From Sphingomonadales bacterium (lineage in GTDB: Bacteria; Pseudomonadota; Alphaproteobacteria; Sphingomonadales; Sphingomonadaceae), in the NCBI GenBank assembly GCA_004173185.1, contig SEFZ01000016.1, positions 1-64,000 on the forward strand: a DNA stretch of 64,000 nt, given 5' to 3'. Every line of letters starts with the position of its first letter. Positions within the stretch are counted from its first letter, which is position 1. Of this stretch, positions 52,480 through 61,462 are shown in pieces. The translations under genes were made by a program, and so were the position numbers. A model generated the notes under the pieces. It made no database searches and was not told where the DNA came from. It saw nothing but the letters and a program-made list of their open reading frames with translations.

Positions 52480-53895
52480 TCATGCAACAACCTTCCAGTC
52501 AGTCTTCGCGCGCCTATGGCTGCCTGAAACGCAAAGCGAAATTTCAGCAAGCCAGCTGCAAGCGATGGCAAATACGCATCCGAGTAACGGCGTGCTGAGC
52601 GGGTAATCGGTAAGACTGGCAAGCAAGATGAGGCCGATCATGCACATCCCGAGGCGCGCGAGCAACCCAGCACCCCCTGAAGGCTTTCTCGCTAAGGCAC
52701 GACGGCCCATAACACCCAACCAGACCAGGAAGGCCAAGAGCAAGAGACAAGCAAGGAGCCCGCCCGTCATCGCCAACTCCATCAGATCGTTGTGCGCGCG
52801 ATTGAGATAGGTCAGCGTGAGCATCCCATCCGGCTCATATCCACGAAATACCGGATCGAACGTCCCGAACCCGGTGCCGAACGGAAAAAAGTCCCGCACG
52901 ATCGTTGCGATGATGGGAAGCGCAAGCAGGCGCTTTTCATTCGCCAGCTCTCCAGCCGTGACCAATCGCTCGAGCGACAAGCCGCGATCGAACCACAACG
53001 CGAGCAACATCAAGAGTGCCGGCACGACGAGCAGCGCCCAGCGCAGCCAGCGCAAGCGCCGGGCATGCACATAATCCGGCGCGAAAGGCGCAATGAAAAT
53101 TGCGATCACGAAGCCCGCTGCGCCGGCAAGCAAACCGGCTCTGGATCCAGTTGCGGGGATAATGAGCAGGAAGAACAACCCCAGCCCGATCGCAATCCAT
53201 GTGCGACTCATGCGAAACTGAGCACTCTTGGCCGGAAGGAGCGTCCACATCCGAAGAGCCGGCAATGCCGCCGCAAGCAGCAGCGCGTTGTGGTTACGGT
53301 TCGCGAACAAGCCGGTCGCCAGACCGCGACTGGTCACGTTGTATAAGTAGAAGGGGCCATCAACGCCGGACGTGATTTGCAACAGGCCCAAAGTGGCGCT
53401 GGCGGTCGCGATGACGATCACCGCAAGCACGAGATGCTGACGCTGGGTGTAGCTGAGACCGGAGACAGCAAGCAGCACTGCGGCTGGCGGGAGCAACCCG
53501 AAAAGCGAGTTGACGGTCTCGAACGGCGCCAAGGAAATAGGACGCCACTCGCCAGCACCACCGGAAAGCGAGATTACTTCAAGATATTGCGCGTGACCCG
53601 GCATTGCGGCCCAGAGACCGGGCGGCAGAGGGATCAGCTGAACGAGCATGACCAGGGCCAATCCGCCGAGAAGCGCGAATGGAACGCGGAGTAAATGAAG
53701 GTCCAGCTTGCCCGGCGTCAGCAACACCGCAACGATGCAGAGGATCGCAGCAGGCCTCACATACAGCAACGAAACCACATCCGAACGCGAGGCCCCGCCC
53801 CCCAACGCACAGGCGGCGAGAAGCAGAAGAAGCGCAATCAGCCTAAGGTTGCTTTCCTCAGGAGCGGCGGTCGCCTGAGTAGCGTAGGTGGTCAT
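52480..53895 (-). CDS. O-antigen ligase/polymerase family membrane protein
   Basis: 471 residues, about twelve hydrophobic segments and a big periplasmic loop around residues 290-360. The O-antigen ligase (Wzy_C) signature is seen as FANRNHNA and NRAHNDLMELAMTGGL, with FFPFGTGFGTF in the loop. Members include WaaL ligases and GumE-type polymerases; with Wza and Wzc following directly it could be the polymerase of this cluster, making the second Wzy-like gene (44521) a duplicate or specific to another polymer. First gene of the minus-strand operon. Confidence 0.88.
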   Translation of the reverse strand: MTTYATQATAAPEESNLRLIALLLLLAACALGGGASRSDVVSLLYVRPAAILCIVAVLLTPGKLDLHLLRVPFALLGGLALVMLVQLIPLPPGLWAAMPGHAQYLEVISLSGGAGEWRPISLAPFETVNSLFGLLPPAAVLLAVSGLSYTQRQHLVLAVIVIATASATLGLLQITSGVDGPFYLYNVTSRGLATGLFANRNHNALLLAAALPALRMWTLLPAKSAQFRMSRTWIAIGLGLFFLLIIPATGSRAGLLAGAAGFVIAIFIAPFAPDYVHARRLRWLRWALLVVPALLMLLALWFDRGLSLERLVTAGELANEKRLLALPIIATIVRDFFPFGTGFGTFDPVFRGYEPDGMLTLTYLNRAHNDLMELAMTGGLLACLLLLAFLVWLGVMGRRALARKPSGGAGLLARLGMCMIGLILLASLTDYPLSTPLLGCVFAIACSWLAEISLCVSGSHRRAKTDWKVVA

Positions 53896-54112
53896 GATGG
53901 ATCACTCAGTCGGACAGCGCCCGGCGGTTCGTGGGCATCGAAATTGTGGAGGCTTCAAGCTACGCAGTTCGACGTAGGATGACAATCGAAATCATCGACT
54001 TCCAAGAGCGCCACACCTCCTGAACCGGCCCAGCTTCCCCAAGGCAAAGGCACGCTGAAATCAGCGGTATCGATCGGCACGATCGACGACCAAAAGCCTG
54101 CCGAGTTAGCGC

Positions 54113-54745
54113 TTACTGCGCAGGCGCAGGCCCCTCTGGACCGGGTGGCGGACCACCGGGCCCGGCGCCCTGGCCCTGAGGACCACCCTGCATCTGCTGC
54201 TGCATCATCATCTGCTGCACGACTGCCGCAGGGATGATGCGATCGACGGTGACCTTGAAGACCAGCATCGAATTGGGCGGGATGCGCTCAGGGTCAGGCG
54301 ACTGTGCGCCATAAGCGAGGTCCGACGGGAGCCAGAGGCGATAGACGCCGCCAGCTTTCACCATCTTCAGGCCCTCGTAAAAGCCCTTGATCGACGCGCC
54401 TTCCTGCAACGGGAAAGGCGCGGGACGATCCGACTTGTCGAAAATCTTACCGTCGCGGAAGCTGCCCTCGTAATTGACGAGGACATAATCGCCTTCGGAC
54501 GCAGTGGGACCCTCGCCTTCCTTGAGCGTCTGCATCTGCAGGCCCGAAGCGGTGGTCTTCACGCCGGGCTGCCCCTTGTTCCACGCAAGGAACTGCGCGT
54601 CGGTGCCCTTTACGGCGACCGCGGCGCGGGTGCCGCACCACGCAAGCGCCGCTGCGATTGCGATGGAGACGAGAACGCCAACCCACAGCCACACCTTGTG
54701 GCTGCGTTTGACGGGCTGGAGCGGAACGGCGGTTACGGACGACAT
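54113..54745 (-). CDS. FKBP-type peptidyl-prolyl cis-trans isomerase, membrane-anchored
   Basis: 210 residues. A short cytosolic start, one transmembrane helix (about residues 19-38), an FKBP domain (about 75-170) with GDYVLVNYEGSFRDGKIFDKS, FYEGLKMVKAGGVYRLWLPSDLAYG, and IPPNSMLVFKVTV as family marks, and a Met/Gln/Gly/Pro-rich tail (MMMQQQMQGGPQGQGAG). It likely folds proteins in the periplasm. Located 90 bp downstream of rpsU on the same strand. Confidence 0.93.
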   Translation of the reverse strand: MSSVTAVPLQPVKRSHKVWLWVGVLVSIAIAAALAWCGTRAAVAVKGTDAQFLAWNKGQPGVKTTASGLQMQTLKEGEGPTASEGDYVLVNYEGSFRDGKIFDKSDRPAPFPLQEGASIKGFYEGLKMVKAGGVYRLWLPSDLAYGAQSPDPERIPPNSMLVFKVTVDRIIPAAVVQQMMMQQQMQGGPQGQGAGPGGPPPGPEGPAPAQ

Positions 54746-54835
54746 TGAGTCACTTTCTCAAACCGGCGTTCCGCCGCTTAGCTTCACACTTTTCACGCAA
54801 ATCGAGCAATAAAATTGCCCGACCCAGCAAGTTTC

Positions 54836-55042
54836 TTACCGTGCGCTGTCGCGCTCGACGCGCTTGCGCTCGAGCTTACGTGCGCGGCGAACCGCTGCGG
54901 CACGCTCGCGAGCACGCTTCTCGCTGGGCTTTTCGTAGTGACGACGAAGCTTCATCTCGCGATACACGCCCTCGCGCTGCAGCTTCTTCTTGAGCGCGCG
55001 AAGCGCCTGATCGACATTGTTGTCACGTACGATGATTTGCAT
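54836..55042 (-). CDS. rpsU: 30S ribosomal protein S21
   Basis: 68 residues, basic, with the S21 start [23 protein letters not shown] (seen in parts [10 protein letters not shown] and LKKKLQREG), [17 protein letters not shown] and a Lys/Arg-rich tail. S21 joins the 30S subunit late and helps initiation. Length and start are standard for alphaproteobacteria. The FKBP gene follows on the same strand. Confidence 0.97.
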   Translation of the reverse strand: MQIIVRDNNVDQALRALKKKLQREGVYREMKLRRHYEKPSEKRARERAAAVRRARKLERKRVERDSAR

Positions 55043-55226
55043 GTTGTAAAAGAGCCTCGCGCTTAAAAATCAATAGAATAGGGGTCGCCGGAGCATGGGC
55101 TGCGGCGCGAATGGCGGGCACCTATCAGGCAATTCCCGCTTTTTCAAGCGCGGTGTCGGCCTCTGCGCGCTCTACCGGCCAGCCCGCCCGATTCGCCCGA
55201 AGCCCCACAACCTGAGAACCCGTAGC

Positions 55227-56618
55227 TCAAGATGTCCGATCATAGTGCACCAGAAGGCGCCGCCGATCGGATACGTGCTCCTGCTCTACGATTCGGCCAC
55301 GCTTGCTCACTTCGGCGAGAAAATTCTCTTCGTTGTACGATGGGAAAATGTCCCGCCTCTGCGATAGCAGCAACTGAACCATCGGATCGCTCTTGTTCGG
55401 AAATTCGATCACGCCGCGCGGCGCGACCGACATCAGCCAATCGACTGCCATCGACAGCGGAATATTCCTGCCGATCGCCAAGTGATGGATAAACGCCAGC
55501 GCCACCATGGAATCGGCATTTGCAAAGCGGGCCGAGAGGCCACGCCGTTCAGCTTCGGCCCAGCCTTGCGAGGGGCTGGGATTGGCAGCGTCGAGCCACA
55601 GCGGAAGAAACGCTCGTGTCGCCAGGTCGGTTCGCGCACTCGCCGCCTCAAGCGCGCCGTGATCGAAATCGAAGCCGATAACGCGTTCAGCACCGGCATC
55701 GAGGGCAGCGAGCGAATAATCACCGGAATTGCAACCAAGATCGACGAGTAGCGCGGGCCGCTGCGACTCCACGGCGCGCATCACGAACATTTTTTTCGCT
55801 TCCGCTTGCTCGGCGGCGTAGCTGTTATGCGTGGCGTAATCGGCCCATGTCGTCGCCTGCTTCGGCAGCCGGCACGAATGCACGAAATGCTTGAGGCCGA
55901 GCAGGATAGCTTCGTATCCGCTTTGGCGAAGCTTTGTGGCGTTCGCCCGCTCCGCTCCTGTCACACTTCCAGCCAGTTTCCGCTGGATCGAGGCCTGAAG
56001 CGTCACGTGGCTGAACACAGTCCAGGACAGCTTGTGCCGCAATTTCAGCAGCGGCGCCATTTCCTCGGGAGCAATCCCCTCAAGGCTGCCGCGAAACCAT
56101 GCATTGGGGGGCACGCCGAAACGAGACCAGAGAATCAGAGGATTCAGAAACTGCATACAGAACTGGCGGTGGCCGGCCCAGGGTTCACCTTCCCGATATC
56201 GCGTGAAGGACAAGTGATCGATGAACACAGGTCGCGCGCCATCGAACTGCACATTATATGCCGTTGCGTCCGATAGTGCGAAACCCGCCTTGAGCGCGTC
56301 GATCTGCACCTCGAGATGATGGAGCGCTGCACGCCGAAGCAGCGTGAAGCCCCATTCATATGGATAGCTGATAAATGGCAGGGCCGGGTGCTCGAGAAGA
56401 AGTTCGCCGCCAAGCTCTTCACGTAGCGGCTCGTTCAACTCGATCGAAGGCACGAGGCGCTTTTCCTGCACCAGCCGCTCCAACAGACCCGACGCCTGAA
56501 AAGCACGATAATCCTCAGCAGCGCTCGACCGTACAATGCGTAATATTCGCTCGCCGTCCCGCATCACCGTTCCGCCCGGATCGCGAAAGGAGCCCGGGTC
56601 CGCTATCAGCAAGGTCAT
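55227..56618 (-). CDS. Large SAM-dependent methyltransferase of the sulfatase operon
   Basis: 463 residues. The N-terminal ~270 residues have no obvious enzyme motif but carry regular features (SDATAYNVQFDGARPVFIDHLSF and REGEPWAGHRQFCMQFLNPLILW), reminding of a lipid- or sugar-modifying domain. A class I methyltransferase domain follows: LLVDLGCNSGDYSLAAL (motif I, about residue 296), VIGFDFDHGALE and a late MVALAFIHHLAIG. It overlaps the small membrane gene by four bases and, with the sulfatase gene upstream, forms a three-gene unit. Target unknown. Confidence 0.85.
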   Translation of the reverse strand: MTLLIADPGSFRDPGGTVMRDGERILRIVRSSAAEDYRAFQASGLLERLVQEKRLVPSIELNEPLREELGGELLLEHPALPFISYPYEWGFTLLRRAALHHLEVQIDALKAGFALSDATAYNVQFDGARPVFIDHLSFTRYREGEPWAGHRQFCMQFLNPLILWSRFGVPPNAWFRGSLEGIAPEEMAPLLKLRHKLSWTVFSHVTLQASIQRKLAGSVTGAERANATKLRQSGYEAILLGLKHFVHSCRLPKQATTWADYATHNSYAAEQAEAKKMFVMRAVESQRPALLVDLGCNSGDYSLAALDAGAERVIGFDFDHGALEAASARTDLATRAFLPLWLDAANPSPSQGWAEAERRGLSARFANADSMVALAFIHHLAIGRNIPLSMAVDWLMSVAPRGVIEFPNKSDPMVQLLLSQRRDIFPSYNEENFLAEVSKRGRIVEQEHVSDRRRLLVHYDRTS

Positions 56619-56836
56619 TCGGGATCTGAATCACTGCGCTTGCCAAATACCCGACGAACCGCTTCCTTGACCTTCATCATCGCCATTCGCGAGAACACCA
56701 GCCACGTAGTCACGCCGGCGACAATCGATTGCACAATGATCGCGCCAGTAGCGCCATCAAGATAGGCAAAAGCGGGGGAACTGAGGGACACCCAGACCGC
56801 AAAAAGGATGCCGAAACGGATTTTATTTGGCGACAC
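56615..56836 (-). CDS. Small membrane protein with AYLDxxTG motif
   Basis: 73 residues from a GTG at 56836, preceded by GGGAG at six bases; an ATG at 56893 would add 19 residues without a ribosome site. The signal/first helix ends at SSPAFA, immediately followed by the motif YLDGATGAIIVQS, which I recognise from small proteins AYLDPGTGS-I-I-Q found next to sulfatase-like genes in alphaproteobacteria. A second hydrophobic segment (VAGVTTWLVFSRM) follows, with a charged tail. The Gly-rich loop between helices may bind a lipid or nucleotide-sugar head group; unproven. Confidence 0.78.
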   Translation of the reverse strand: MSPNKIRFGILFAVWVSLSSPAFAYLDGATGAIIVQSIVAGVTTWLVFSRMAMMKVKEAVRRVFGKRSDSDPE

Positions 56837-56971
56837 AACGAGCTCCCGAAGAGACTGCACCGCTTCGCAGAAATTTGCGCGAGGCTCAAGCATGACGGTG
56901 TGGAAAGGAAACTACACCGCGAGATGCAGCAAGAGTGGCGCACGCCATGATGGCATGTATCGGTGCCGACT

Positions 56972-58519
56972 CTACCAATCCGGCGGCATATCCGCTGCGA
57001 CAACCGGCAGATAGTTTATATCGGGCAGCCAGACTTTAGGCCGGGTCCGCGCAGTTTTCGTGGGCAGGCTTGCAAACCCCGAAACCCTGAACTCCCTGAG
57101 CAACTCAGAAACCGGCTTAGCCTCAGTCGAAACGGACGCCTCGCCACCCGGGAGATGTATTGCAAATAAGGTGGAGTAGCTGGCAATCAAATCCGCTTTC
57201 GTCTGTTGCTTGCGAGCCTCCAGCGTCGGGTTGAAGCTCAATATCCGGGAGCCGTGATCGCCCTGGATAACTGCGATAAAGCGCCCGCCGGTGCGCGCGG
57301 ACAGTTCATCCACCAGCTTCATGACGCGATTGAGCGTGCAGCGCGCCTGACCATTATAGGCGAGTTGCCGTTCGGAAACCGGCCCCGCGGACGCATTCCG
57401 CCTCCACGTCGAGAGCGGACGGACATCGCACTTCGCATCGAAAACATAAGGGAAATGCGGCATCAGCAAATGCGCAAAAAACGCCTCGCCCGGCTTCGCA
57501 GTGCGCAAATCGCGAGCGAGAATTTCCAGCCCGGCCGCCGCGGCCATTGGGGCCGCGGAATCGTGAGGCTCCAAGATCTGAGCCGAGTGCTTGGGCGCGG
57601 AGCTAACGACCTCATACCCGCGGTTCGCGACAGCAAGCGCGAGCTTTACGGCAGGCGCCAGCATGCCAAAGCCCCAGGCAACGAGCTGAGCCCGCTCCAC
57701 GACCGTCATCGGATATGCGAGGCTGCTTCCAAGTGCCGACGCGCCATAAGTCGTACAGGTGACGGTTTTCGCCGCCGCGCAATAATCGACATAGTCGCTT
57801 TGATACACCTTCAACGCATAGCCCTGCGCGACAAGGCCATCGAGCCACATTGTACGCGGAGCTTTTGCGCCAGCTTTGAAATTAGCGGGATCGGCAACCT
57901 CAAGCTGGTCCGGAATCGCGTAGGTGGTCCGGAAATGCCGCGAATATGCTTTGTCGTAAATGCTGAAACCGCGCTGCAGATACGCCTGACTAATTTCATC
58001 CGCGAGCAGCTTTGAGTCGGGACCCTCGCTTCGTAAGCCAGCCGTACCGATATGCTCATCGAGAATGATGTGGAGAACGGGAGGAAGGTTTCGAAGTGCG
58101 ACCGCCTGGCCACTGTTCTTTTCTTCCATCAGCGGCATTGATCCGCCGAAACCCAGCAAGCTTGTCAATAATACGACAAACCCGAAAACGGCCAATTTTC
58201 GCAAAATCGATATTTTAAAATAGAACAAAGCTCCAGCAATCACCAGAATTGCGAGCATTTTACTAGGAATTATATCGATATTGTAGCCGATGAAGTATAT
58301 GAGAAGCCCCGCCTCCATGAATGCTTTTATCAGCCTGGGCGACCATAGATAAATAAACCAAACAACTGCGCAAACCGCAATGATGGCCAGACCGATCAGG
58401 GCAATCTCCCAACGGAAGACCGGATAGTTCTGATAGACGAGGAAATTGACGAGCGACGCGCCGATCAGTGCCGGCGCCGCAGCAGCGGGCACGATATCAT
58501 TGAATTTCGGCTTGTTCAT
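56972..58519 (-). CDS. Membrane-bound sulfatase-fold (alkaline phosphatase superfamily) protein
   Basis: 515 residues. Five hydrophobic segments in the first ~135 residues, then a soluble periplasmic domain with PVLHIILDEHIGTAG (metal-binding Asp and candidate Thr nucleophile, about residue 155), FFAHLLMPHFPYVFD, AVIQGDHGSRI (second metal site). This is the layout of phosphoethanolamine/phosphoglycerol transferases and LTA-synthase-like proteins. It may transfer a head group to envelope glycans or lipids. Good ribosome site AGGGGAA before the ATG. First gene of the unit with the small membrane protein and methyltransferase. Confidence 0.85.
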   Translation of the reverse strand: MNKPKFNDIVPAAAAPALIGASLVNFLVYQNYPVFRWEIALIGLAIIAVCAVVWFIYLWSPRLIKAFMEAGLLIYFIGYNIDIIPSKMLAILVIAGALFYFKISILRKLAVFGFVVLLTSLLGFGGSMPLMEEKNSGQAVALRNLPPVLHIILDEHIGTAGLRSEGPDSKLLADEISQAYLQRGFSIYDKAYSRHFRTTYAIPDQLEVADPANFKAGAKAPRTMWLDGLVAQGYALKVYQSDYVDYCAAAKTVTCTTYGASALGSSLAYPMTVVERAQLVAWGFGMLAPAVKLALAVANRGYEVVSSAPKHSAQILEPHDSAAPMAAAAGLEILARDLRTAKPGEAFFAHLLMPHFPYVFDAKCDVRPLSTWRRNASAGPVSERQLAYNGQARCTLNRVMKLVDELSARTGGRFIAVIQGDHGSRILSFNPTLEARKQQTKADLIASYSTLFAIHLPGGEASVSTEAKPVSELLREFRVSGFASLPTKTARTRPKVWLPDINYLPVVAADMPPDW

Positions 58520-58744
58520 TGTTTCCCCTGGCCGGCGTTCTGTCAGAGGGTTTTGGAAAGCTCAACCATTTTCAGTGGCCCTGGCTTAGCGCTTCCCGAG
58601 GGGCCGTATCGATGCCCCGCCACCAGATCCGGGCCGTAAATTCAGCCCGATGTCCGCGATATGCTTCGGGTCAGACCAACCCCGCATTACACAAGATTGC
58701 AGCCGTGCAACGCGGTCGATAGGTTTGCGGCGCAATCCCGCCAG

Positions 58745-59482
58745 ATGAACCAGACAGCCCGAGCCTTGGCCCCAGAGACCCGCCTGTTGATCGTCGATGA
58801 CGATCCCGGAATCCGCGAGCTGACCGCTGCGTTCCTCGCGCAGCACGGCTATGTCGTCGATACCGCAAGCGGCGGCGCGGAGATGCGCGCGGCGATGGAC
58901 AAAGCCGATTATGCGCTGGTCGTGCTCGATGTGATGATGCCCGGCGAGGATGGCCTCGCAATCCTGCGTTCGATGGATCGCCAGACCGGCCCCGCAGTGA
59001 TCCTCCATTCGGTGATCGGCGAGGATATCGATCGGATCGTGGGGCTGGAGATGGGCGCGGACGATTATGTCGCGAAGCCCGCCAATCCCCGTGAATTGCT
59101 GGCGCGCATCCGTTCGGTGTTGCGTCGCGCGGGCGGCGGCCCTGCCCCGGCCCGCAGCGCGGAGCGGAGCTTCCTGCGCTTCTCCGGGTGGCGGCTCGAT
59201 GCCGTGGGCCGGCAATTATTCGATCCCGATGATGTGCTGATCAACCTTTCGGACGGCGAATTCCGCTTGTTGCTCGCAATGGTAGAGCGGCCGCGGCGGG
59301 TGCTGACCCGCGACATTCTGCTAGATGCCTCGCGCGGGCCGATGGCGGATCATTTCGATCGGGCGATCGACGTGCAGATGAGCCGGCTTCGCAAGAAGAT
59401 GCAGCGCCCCGGCCGCGAGGAATTGATCCGCACGATCCGCAACGAAGGCTATATGTTCGTCGCCGAAGTCTCGCAGAAGTGA
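58745..59482 (+). CDS. OmpR-family response regulator
   Basis: 245 residues from the ATG at 58745. Receiver domain with the acidic LIVDDDPG, phospho-acceptor Asp62 in VVLDVMMPGEDG, and the Lys of VAKPANP; then a winged-helix DNA-binding domain with INLSDGEFRLLLAMVERPRRVLTRDILL and IDVQMSRLRKKMQ. It overlaps the kinase gene by four bases. Its target promoters are unknown. The divergent sulfatase gene upstream is separated by 225 bp and is a possible target. Confidence 0.93.
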   Translation: MNQTARALAPETRLLIVDDDPGIRELTAAFLAQHGYVVDTASGGAEMRAAMDKADYALVVLDVMMPGEDGLAILRSMDRQTGPAVILHSVIGEDIDRIVGLEMGADDYVAKPANPRELLARIRSVLRRAGGGPAPARSAERSFLRFSGWRLDAVGRQLFDPDDVLINLSDGEFRLLLAMVERPRRVLTRDILLDASRGPMADHFDRAIDVQMSRLRKKMQRPGREELIRTIRNEGYMFVAEVSQK

Positions 59483-60756
59483 AGCCCCGCGCTTATTCGA
59501 TTGCGGTGCCGATCTTCGTGCTGGTGATCGCCTCGATACTCGCAGCGGCGCTCATCTTGTTCAGTGTGACCTTCAAGGGGCCACCGCCCCGCCCTGCCCC
59601 GCTACAGCTGAGCACGCTCGCTGGTGCGCTGGAGCATGCTACGCCGCCGCGCGACAACGAGCAGGGCTTGCAGATCGTCACGCGCACCGAAGCACCGCGA
59701 CCCCGCGGCCCCGAGCGGCTGGAGCCGCCCGAGCATGCTATTGTCCGCGAACTCGCCCGCCTGTTGCGCACCGAGCCCGGCGAGGTGATGGTCTATACAT
59801 CCGAGCAGCAGCGCAGCGATGACGAGATTCGCGGGTGCTTCACCGTGGGCTGGAAGGTGCCCGGCGGATGGCGAATCGCGGAGACAGCGCCCTCCCCGTT
59901 CCTGACCCGCTGGCACATGGTGACGCTGTTCGCGATGCTGGGCGTGCTGATCGTGCTGGGGGCGGCGGCATGGTGGATCGCGCGGCGCATCTCGCTGCCG
60001 ATCCGGCGGCTCGCCGAGGCCGCGAAGCGCGCGCGGCCGGGCGTGCGCGAGGCCATTCCCCTGGGCGGGCCGCTGGAGGTGCGCGAACTGGCCGAAGCGA
60101 TTGGCGGGATGCAGGCGCGCATCCTGCAACAGGCCGAAGGGCGCACCGTGATGCTGGGCGCCATCGCGCATGATCTGGGCACCCCGCTCTCGCGCATCGC
60201 TTTCTGGATCGAGCAATTGCCCGATGCAGCACGCGAGCGCGCATCCGCCGATATCGATGAGATGCGCGCAATGCTGAGCGCGGCGCTGGCACTCGCGCGC
60301 GACGAGAGCGCGCAGACGCCGTATACGCGGCTCGATCTAGGCAGCCTGATCGAGAGCCTGGCCGACGATCTGGCAGCGGCAGGCACGCCGGTGCGCACGG
60401 AAGCCGGGCCGCGCGTGGTGATACGCGGCGATTCGGCGGCGCTGCGGCGACTGTTCGCCAATCTGATCGAAAACGCCGTCCGATATGGCGAGCGCGCGGT
60501 GCTTGGCTGGCGCGAAGACGGCGCATGGGCCGAAGTGACCGTGGACGATACCGGGCCGGGCTTCGATCCCGCCAGGGCCGAGAGCCTGTTTGCGCCGTTC
60601 GTGCGCGGCGAGACATCGCGCAACCGGGCGACGGGCGGCACCGGGCTGGGGCTGGCGATCGTGCGCTCCATTGCCGAAGCGCATGGCGGCGAGGTGAGGC
60701 TGGAGACGCGCGCCGAAGGTGGCGGGCGCGTTCGGCTACGATTGCCGATCGGCTAG
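59479..60756 (+). CDS. Sensor histidine kinase
   Basis: 425 residues from a GTG at 59479 that overlaps the regulator stop. Two transmembrane helices (about residues 7-29 and 150-172) enclose a ~120-residue periplasmic sensor domain; then a HAMP linker (RRISLPIRRLAEAAK), dimerisation box with His231 in AIAHDLGTPLSR, and the ATPase domain: N-box FANLIENAVRYG, DDTGPGFD, TGGTGLGLAIV. It phosphorylates the OmpR-type regulator. The ligand is unknown. It ends four bases over the DUF3617 lipoprotein gene on the other strand. Confidence 0.93.
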   Translation: MKPRAYSIAVPIFVLVIASILAAALILFSVTFKGPPPRPAPLQLSTLAGALEHATPPRDNEQGLQIVTRTEAPRPRGPERLEPPEHAIVRELARLLRTEPGEVMVYTSEQQRSDDEIRGCFTVGWKVPGGWRIAETAPSPFLTRWHMVTLFAMLGVLIVLGAAAWWIARRISLPIRRLAEAAKRARPGVREAIPLGGPLEVRELAEAIGGMQARILQQAEGRTVMLGAIAHDLGTPLSRIAFWIEQLPDAARERASADIDEMRAMLSAALALARDESAQTPYTRLDLGSLIESLADDLAAAGTPVRTEAGPRVVIRGDSAALRRLFANLIENAVRYGERAVLGWREDGAWAEVTVDDTGPGFDPARAESLFAPFVRGETSRNRATGGTGLGLAIVRSIAEAHGGEVRLETRAEGGGRVRLRLPIG

Positions 60757-61331
60757 TTCTTCGGCTTCGCCACGCAATTGCCAGTGCGGGCGCCCTTGGC
60801 CTGTAGCGTAAGGTCCAGATAGCCGGCGGCACCCCGAGTGCCGGCGACTTGCCGGATCATCACGTCATAGCCGGTCCTGGAAATCGTGCCGCTGGCGGTC
60901 AACACGCTTTTCGTGGCCCCTTCGCCGCAATGGATCTCGACATCGAGCTTGCCGCCCGATTGGTTGTAGCGCGGGAAGGTACAACTGCCCGCGACCTGCT
61001 CGAGATTGTCGATGTCGAAGGGCTTGAGATCGTCGGCGGTGCGGCAGCCATCAGCCGATTTTTCCTGCCCCTTGATCGCTTCGAGTTGCGTATCGCGCGT
61101 CTCGCCTTCGGGGAAACCCGAAAGGTCGGCGGAGACAATGTGCAGCCCCGTCTGCCACTGGCCGGGCTGCATCAGGGTCTTGGTACGCGCCGCTTTGGTG
61201 AGGCGCGAAACATCCGCCATCGACGCATTGGTGAGCTTGATCTCGCCGGTCTCGGCCGCCTGCCGTTCGTCCGCCGATTGGCAGCCCGCCAGCGTCAACG
61301 CCGCCAGACCCGCCAGTAAATACGCACGCAT
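60753..61331 (-). CDS. DUF3617-like lipoprotein
   Basis: 192 residues from the ATG at 61331. Lipoprotein signal with LTLAGC (Cys about 17). The mature domain contains MQPGQWQTGLHIV (the GxW-like opening of DUF3617), four further Cys (GCRTADD, GSCTFPRY, IHCGEG, GNCVAKP) and beta strands. The family is common in sphingomonads, function unknown, probably periplasmic. It is convergent with the kinase gene: the two stop codons share CTAG. Confidence 0.85.
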   Translation of the reverse strand: MRAYLLAGLAALTLAGCQSADERQAAETGEIKLTNASMADVSRLTKAARTKTLMQPGQWQTGLHIVSADLSGFPEGETRDTQLEAIKGQEKSADGCRTADDLKPFDIDNLEQVAGSCTFPRYNQSGGKLDVEIHCGEGATKSVLTASGTISRTGYDVMIRQVAGTRGAAGYLDLTLQAKGARTGNCVAKPKN

Positions 61332-61462
61332 CGGCTTCACCCTCTCGAAATCCGGACGCACCTCAAGCCCAAAGCCGCCAGCATTGCAACATGGCACGCC
61401 CCCTCCGATGGCGAGGCTCCGCATGGACTTCCCGTCGCGCCGGTCCGCGTTATACCAGTGAC

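Noticed and set aside
52429..52483. Longer start for the Wza-like protein overlapping the ligase stop
   Set aside because: It would place 18 extra residues before the lipoprotein signal; the ATG at 52429 gives a normal lipobox distance. It remains possible.
55043..55226. Possible RNA gene between rpsU and the methyltransferase gene
   Set aside because: I looked for tRNA arms and hairpins and found nothing convincing; it is most likely the rpsU leader and promoter.
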